Positions 15,199 through 17,586 of a stretch of 17,586 nucleotides of DNA are shown piece after piece. The stretch is from NCBI GenBank assembly GCA_965242915.1, contig CBDETN010000013.1:1-17586 (forward strand), written 5' to 3'. Made by a program: the position numbers and the translations under genes. Below the pieces are notes generated by a model. The model was not told the DNA's origin and made no database searches. It saw nothing but the letters and a program-made list of their open reading frames with translations. This stretch comes from CAJXII01 sp965242915. Its GTDB lineage: Bacteria; Campylobacterota; Campylobacteria; Campylobacterales; Arcobacteraceae. Position 1 is the stretch's first letter. The number at the start of each line of letters is the position of its first letter.

Positions 15199-16167
15199 AT
15201 GCCACAAGTCTATCACTCTAATGCCAGAACAAACCAACATGTAAGAGAAATAATACAACAATCTAATTTAACAAATGTTGAATTAGCAAATAATTATAAT
15301 GTGAATGTTAAAAAACTATCGCCAAGCATAAAAAATAGAGATTTTTTAAATGATAAAAGTTCAAGACCAAAAAGAATCCATTATGCTCTAACACCTTTAG
15401 AAAAAGAGTTAATTAAAGTAGTCAGAAACAATGACTTGGATGGAGTTAGATGACTTAGCAGATACAATCGTTTGATATTATTCCAAATGCAAAATAGAAG
15501 TAATGTTTATCGTACTTTAAAAGCCTTTGATATAAACAGAGTTCCACAAGAGCAAAAAGAAAAAGCTAAAAAGTTCAAAGAGTATGAGCCTGGTTATTTA
15601 CATATAGATGTAACTTACTTACCAAAGTTTGACAAGCAAAAATATTATCTATTTGTAGCAATAGACAGGGCTACAAGGCTACTTTACTATAAAGTGTATG
15701 AGAATAAGACAGCAGCAAATGCAGTATCTTTTCTAAAAGAATGTAAAGAGTTTTTTCCATTTTACTTAACACATATTTTAACAGATAATGGATTAGAGTT
15801 CACAGACAAATGGGCAAGAGGAAAAGGTTTTGTAAGTGGTAATCATAAGTTTGATGTAGAGTGTAAAGATGATGAGATAGAACATAGGCTAACAGCTCCA
15901 TACACACCTCAAACTAACGCAATGGCAGAAAGAGTAAACGGAACTATTAAAAATGCTACAATTAAAGCAGAAAAGTATGACAATATTGATGATGTTAAAA
16001 AAGATTTAAATAAATTTTTGATATACTACAACTTCAATAGAAGACATGGTTCTTTAAAAAAAGAATTAAAAGTTAGAACTCCATTTGATGCAGTTCAAAG
16101 TTGGTTTCAAACGAAACCTGAAATATTTAAGATTTTACCAGATGTGTTTCAAACATATTGCTTTTGA
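15199..16167 (+). pseudogene. IS481-family transposase, broken by frameshifts
   Basis: The N-terminal helix-turn-helix part starts MPQVYHSNARTNQHVRE after AATAAGGATTTTAAAA and reads to a stop at 15453. Around 15430-15500 the protein continues across two other frames (TWMELDDLADTIV in one, then NRSNVYRTLKAFDINRV in the next), so at least two indels lie there. The integrase core is then continuous: YLHIDVTYLPKF (first Asp), ILTDNGLEFTD (second Asp), NAMAERVNGTIKN (Glu), and RRHGSLKKELKVRTPFDAV. The DDE triad survives, but no full-length protein can be read, so the element could only move with help from an intact copy elsewhere. Confidence 0.85.
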
Positions 16168-16173
16168 AATGGT

Positions 16174-16194
16174 ACAACGTGGTGAAACTTGACA
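16174..16194 (-). repeat. Right terminal inverted repeat of the IS481-type element
   Basis: It matches the left end at 19 of 21 positions and is followed by the second ATAATA copy. Confidence 0.85.
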
Positions 16195-16198
16195 ATAA

Positions 16199-16219
16199 TA
16201 TAGTGGATTTCCCACTATA
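16199..16219. other. 8-bp hairpin beside the IS481-type right end
   Basis: TATAGTGG and CCACTATA form a perfect 8-bp stem with a 5-base loop, adjoining the IS481-type target site and the possible IS256-type end. Role unknown. Confidence 0.5.
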
Positions 16220-16220
16220 C

Positions 16221-16249
16221 AGGAGTGTAAATATAACTGTGTAAACCTT
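16221..16249 (+). repeat. Possible solo end of an IS256-type element
   Basis: AGGAGTGTAAATATAACTGTG followed by TAAACC has the general form of IS256-family termini and resembles the reverse complement of 5022-5046. No IS256-type transposase lies to its right. It may be a relic end. The call rests on resemblance by eye. Confidence 0.35.
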
Positions 16250-16443
16250 AAAAATAAAATTCCTGTTGATAAATCGGTTATATAATATTTTCCAATCCAT
16301 CCGTTAGTATTTGCTGGTTGATTCATCTGAGCTCCTCTATTCAATCTTTCATCTTTAGCAAAGATATCTCCACTTAAAATACTTGAGTTAGTTTCTGTAA
16401 ATAAAACACTTCCAAAATTTAAATCTGAAGTGCAATTTTTAAA
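16250..16443 (-). pseudogene. Fragment of an unrecognised protein-coding gene
   Basis: On the minus strand an open frame without a start codon reads NCTSDLNFGSVLF, then TETNSSILSGDIFAKDERLN, RGAQMNQPANTNGW and IGKYYITDLSTG before running into the possible IS256-type end. Residue composition looks like real protein. The frame is closed upstream by TAA at 16446-16444 and has no ribosome-binding site. The first nine codons coincide with the 26-bp repeat also found at 5047. I do not recognise the family. It is probably a relic of a gene broken by insertions. Confidence 0.35.
16412..16437 (-). repeat. 26-bp inverted repeat, right copy (partner 5047-5072)
   Basis: It is the exact reverse complement of 5047-5072. 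It lies inside the open frame of the unrecognised gene fragment, where it encodes NCTSDLNFG on the minus strand. Confidence 0.8.
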
Positions 16444-16502
16444 TTAAAAAATCATACCAATTTTTACCTTAAGCTGCCATTTCAAGACCATAAAAAACTT
16501 CA

Positions 16503-17586
16503 AGAGACCACAGCACAACTAAAAAGATCTATAAAATTTTATTTTTTCAATTTTTAAAAAATATTTATCATAAATTATCATCTCAAATCTATATTTATTC
16601 CTAATTCTAATTGAATTTGCTCTATTCTTTCCTCTCTTTATCATCTTATTCTTACGTTTTGTGCCTTTATTTTCTTATGGGCAAATAGTTTTAGGTTGGC
16701 AGCTTACATGTAATGGTGAAATTCATATTATTCCTGAGCAGTCCTGTAAACCTTGTTGTGGATTGTTTCATGCTGGTTTTTATTAAAGCAAATGAATGTT
16801 CAACTTTTGCTCTGATTTTATGTTTTGGTTTTTCATTTTCTCTTTGATTCTTTCTATCTTCATCACTCATTTTATTTCTCTCTTTAAGACAAACATTATT
16901 TTTAATATCTTTTTCTTTTAGTAGTTCATCAATAGCTTCTGATTTATAAGCTTTATCTGCACCTAATGATTTAATATCATCACCTAATTTTTCAACAAAT
17001 GTATCAACGGTAGATATATCTGAGGTATTGGCAAATGTTGTCATTGTTTCTAAAATAGCTCCTGAATCTGCATCTGTTGATATATGATTCTTATATCCTG
17101 TTGCATATTGTTTTTTACCTGCTTGATAACCTGTTCTTACATCTTTATCTATCTTTTGTTTATGCTCATAACTATCATCTTCATTTTCAATTATCTTTTT
17201 TGAAGTTTCAATATCTTTAGTATCTTTATTTTGAATCTCATCAAGTTCTTCATTTTTAAGAGTTTTAGAGTTATAAGATTTCTTTTTAATAATCTTGATA
17301 TTTGTTTTGATGATGGTTTTTTCTTTTGTAATTCTTCTTCAATAAGTATATCTATCGCTTTATTTAAAGCTTCAACCTTTTGTCTACTTTCACTTTTTTG
17401 TTCTTTATTTTTATTTTTGATTCTATTATTATGAGACTTTGTTAATGTTGCATCTACCAGTACATCTTTACCACCTGTTGCTATTAATCCTGCCTTTTCA
17501 AGTTGCTTATTAATATTTGTAAAAAGTTTACCATGAAGATTATTTTTAATTAAAGAATTTCTAAATCTACCTGTTGTAGTTGAGTC
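16503..17586 (-). mobile_element. IS5-family element, partial at window edge
   Basis: A frame-broken IS5-type transposase on the minus strand runs off the right edge. Between its end (16641) and the 26-bp repeat lie about 200 AT-rich non-coding bases. GAGACCACAGCACAAC at 16503 could be the element's terminal repeat, since IS5-type ends often begin GAGACC, but its partner is outside the window. Nothing recognisable lies in 16444-16502. Confidence 0.6.
16641..17586 (-). pseudogene. IS5-family transposase with at least two frame breaks (partial)
   Basis: Read from the right edge on the minus strand, the protein begins mid-domain with DSTTTGRFRNSLIKNNLHGK, then the first catalytic Asp in VLVDATLTKSH, a Lys/Glu-rich linker, GYKNHISTDADSGAI, SLGADKAYKSE (second Asp) and KIRAKVEHSFALIKTSM (Glu), ending RFTGLLRNNMNFTITC. 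One frame break lies near 17282-17310, within an A-rich run (consistent with one lost base). A second near 16692-16702 separates FTITC from NLKLFAHKKIKAQNVRIR, which would end at TGA 16643-16641. The uncorrected last frame stops at 16691. The triad is intact. It is a different branch from the IS5-type remnant at the left edge. Confidence 0.8.

Larger units (their letters stand above)
15097..16194 (+). mobile_element. IS481-family element, 1098 bp, frame-broken
   Basis: The ends are imperfect inverted repeats of 21 bp: TGTCTAGTTTCACCACGTTAT (15097-15117) against TGTCAAGTTTCACCACGTTGT read inward from 16194, with 19 of 21 bases identical. The TGT terminus fits the family. ATAATA lies directly outside both ends (15091-15096 and 16195-16200) as a target duplication. 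It carries one rve-type transposase with disrupted frames. It inserted just downstream of tsaD. Confidence 0.88.

Noticed and set aside
1..17586. A novel defence or mobile system made of the clustered IS genes
   Set aside because: Every gene in the IS zones reads as a known transposase family or a relic of one. No nuclease, helicase, toxin-antitoxin or reverse-transcriptase signatures are visible.
1..17586. tRNA, rRNA, riboswitch or CRISPR array
   Set aside because: No cloverleaf-like GTTCGA region, rRNA core sequence or regularly spaced repeats were seen on either strand by reading. A covariance search was not possible.
284..17586. A composite transposon carrying the core genes between matching ISs
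   Set aside because: The left and right IS5-type pieces belong to different branches and the other families differ on each side. No matching pair of elements flanks the block.

Overview
The window is AT-rich bacterial chromosome. A block of conserved housekeeping genes sits between two heavily decayed insertion-sequence (IS) zones. The strong AT bias, the protein sequences and the order cdsA-dxr-(small genes)-tsaD suggest a Campylobacterota member of the Arcobacter group. That is inference from family knowledge; no 16S rRNA is present.

Left IS zone (1-5046). The 3' end of an IS5-type transposase abuts an IS21-type element whose istA has lost its N-terminus and several internal segments. istA is then split by an apparently intact 1492-bp IS (1129-2620) with a perfect 16-bp terminal inverted repeat and a TCAA target duplication. 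The IS21 istB is cut after 60 codons by a single-gene IS66-type element (2911-4443) whose transposase has one frame break. The C-terminal third of an IS256-type transposase follows.

Core block (5088-14990). On the minus strand: an NlpC/P60 lipoprotein, and alaS followed by a small four-helix membrane protein. On the plus strand: an MFS transporter, trxA, a remnant of a MipA/OmpV outer-membrane protein, then a tightly packed run of cdsA, dxr, a one-TM small protein, a secreted DUF1566 protein, an RBBP9-like hydrolase and tsaD. The run combines phospholipid synthesis (CdsA), isoprenoid precursor synthesis (Dxr) and tRNA t6A modification (TsaD), with start/stop overlaps that suggest co-transcription. 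tsaD carries a one-base frame break near 14800, which is surprising for a normally essential gene.

Right IS zone (15097-17586). A frame-broken IS481-type element has clear ends and a 6-bp target duplication. Next come a possible solo IS256-type end, a fragment of an unrecognised gene, and a frame-broken IS5-type transposase running off the window. A 26-bp perfect inverted repeat (5047-5072 and 16412-16437) brackets the whole core block and may mark a rearrangement.

I see no defence system, CRISPR array, RNA gene or clearly novel multi-gene system. The main points of interest are the tsaD frame break, the 26-bp bracketing repeat, the duplicated start region of alaS, a possibly leaderless MFS gene and the layered IS insertions.
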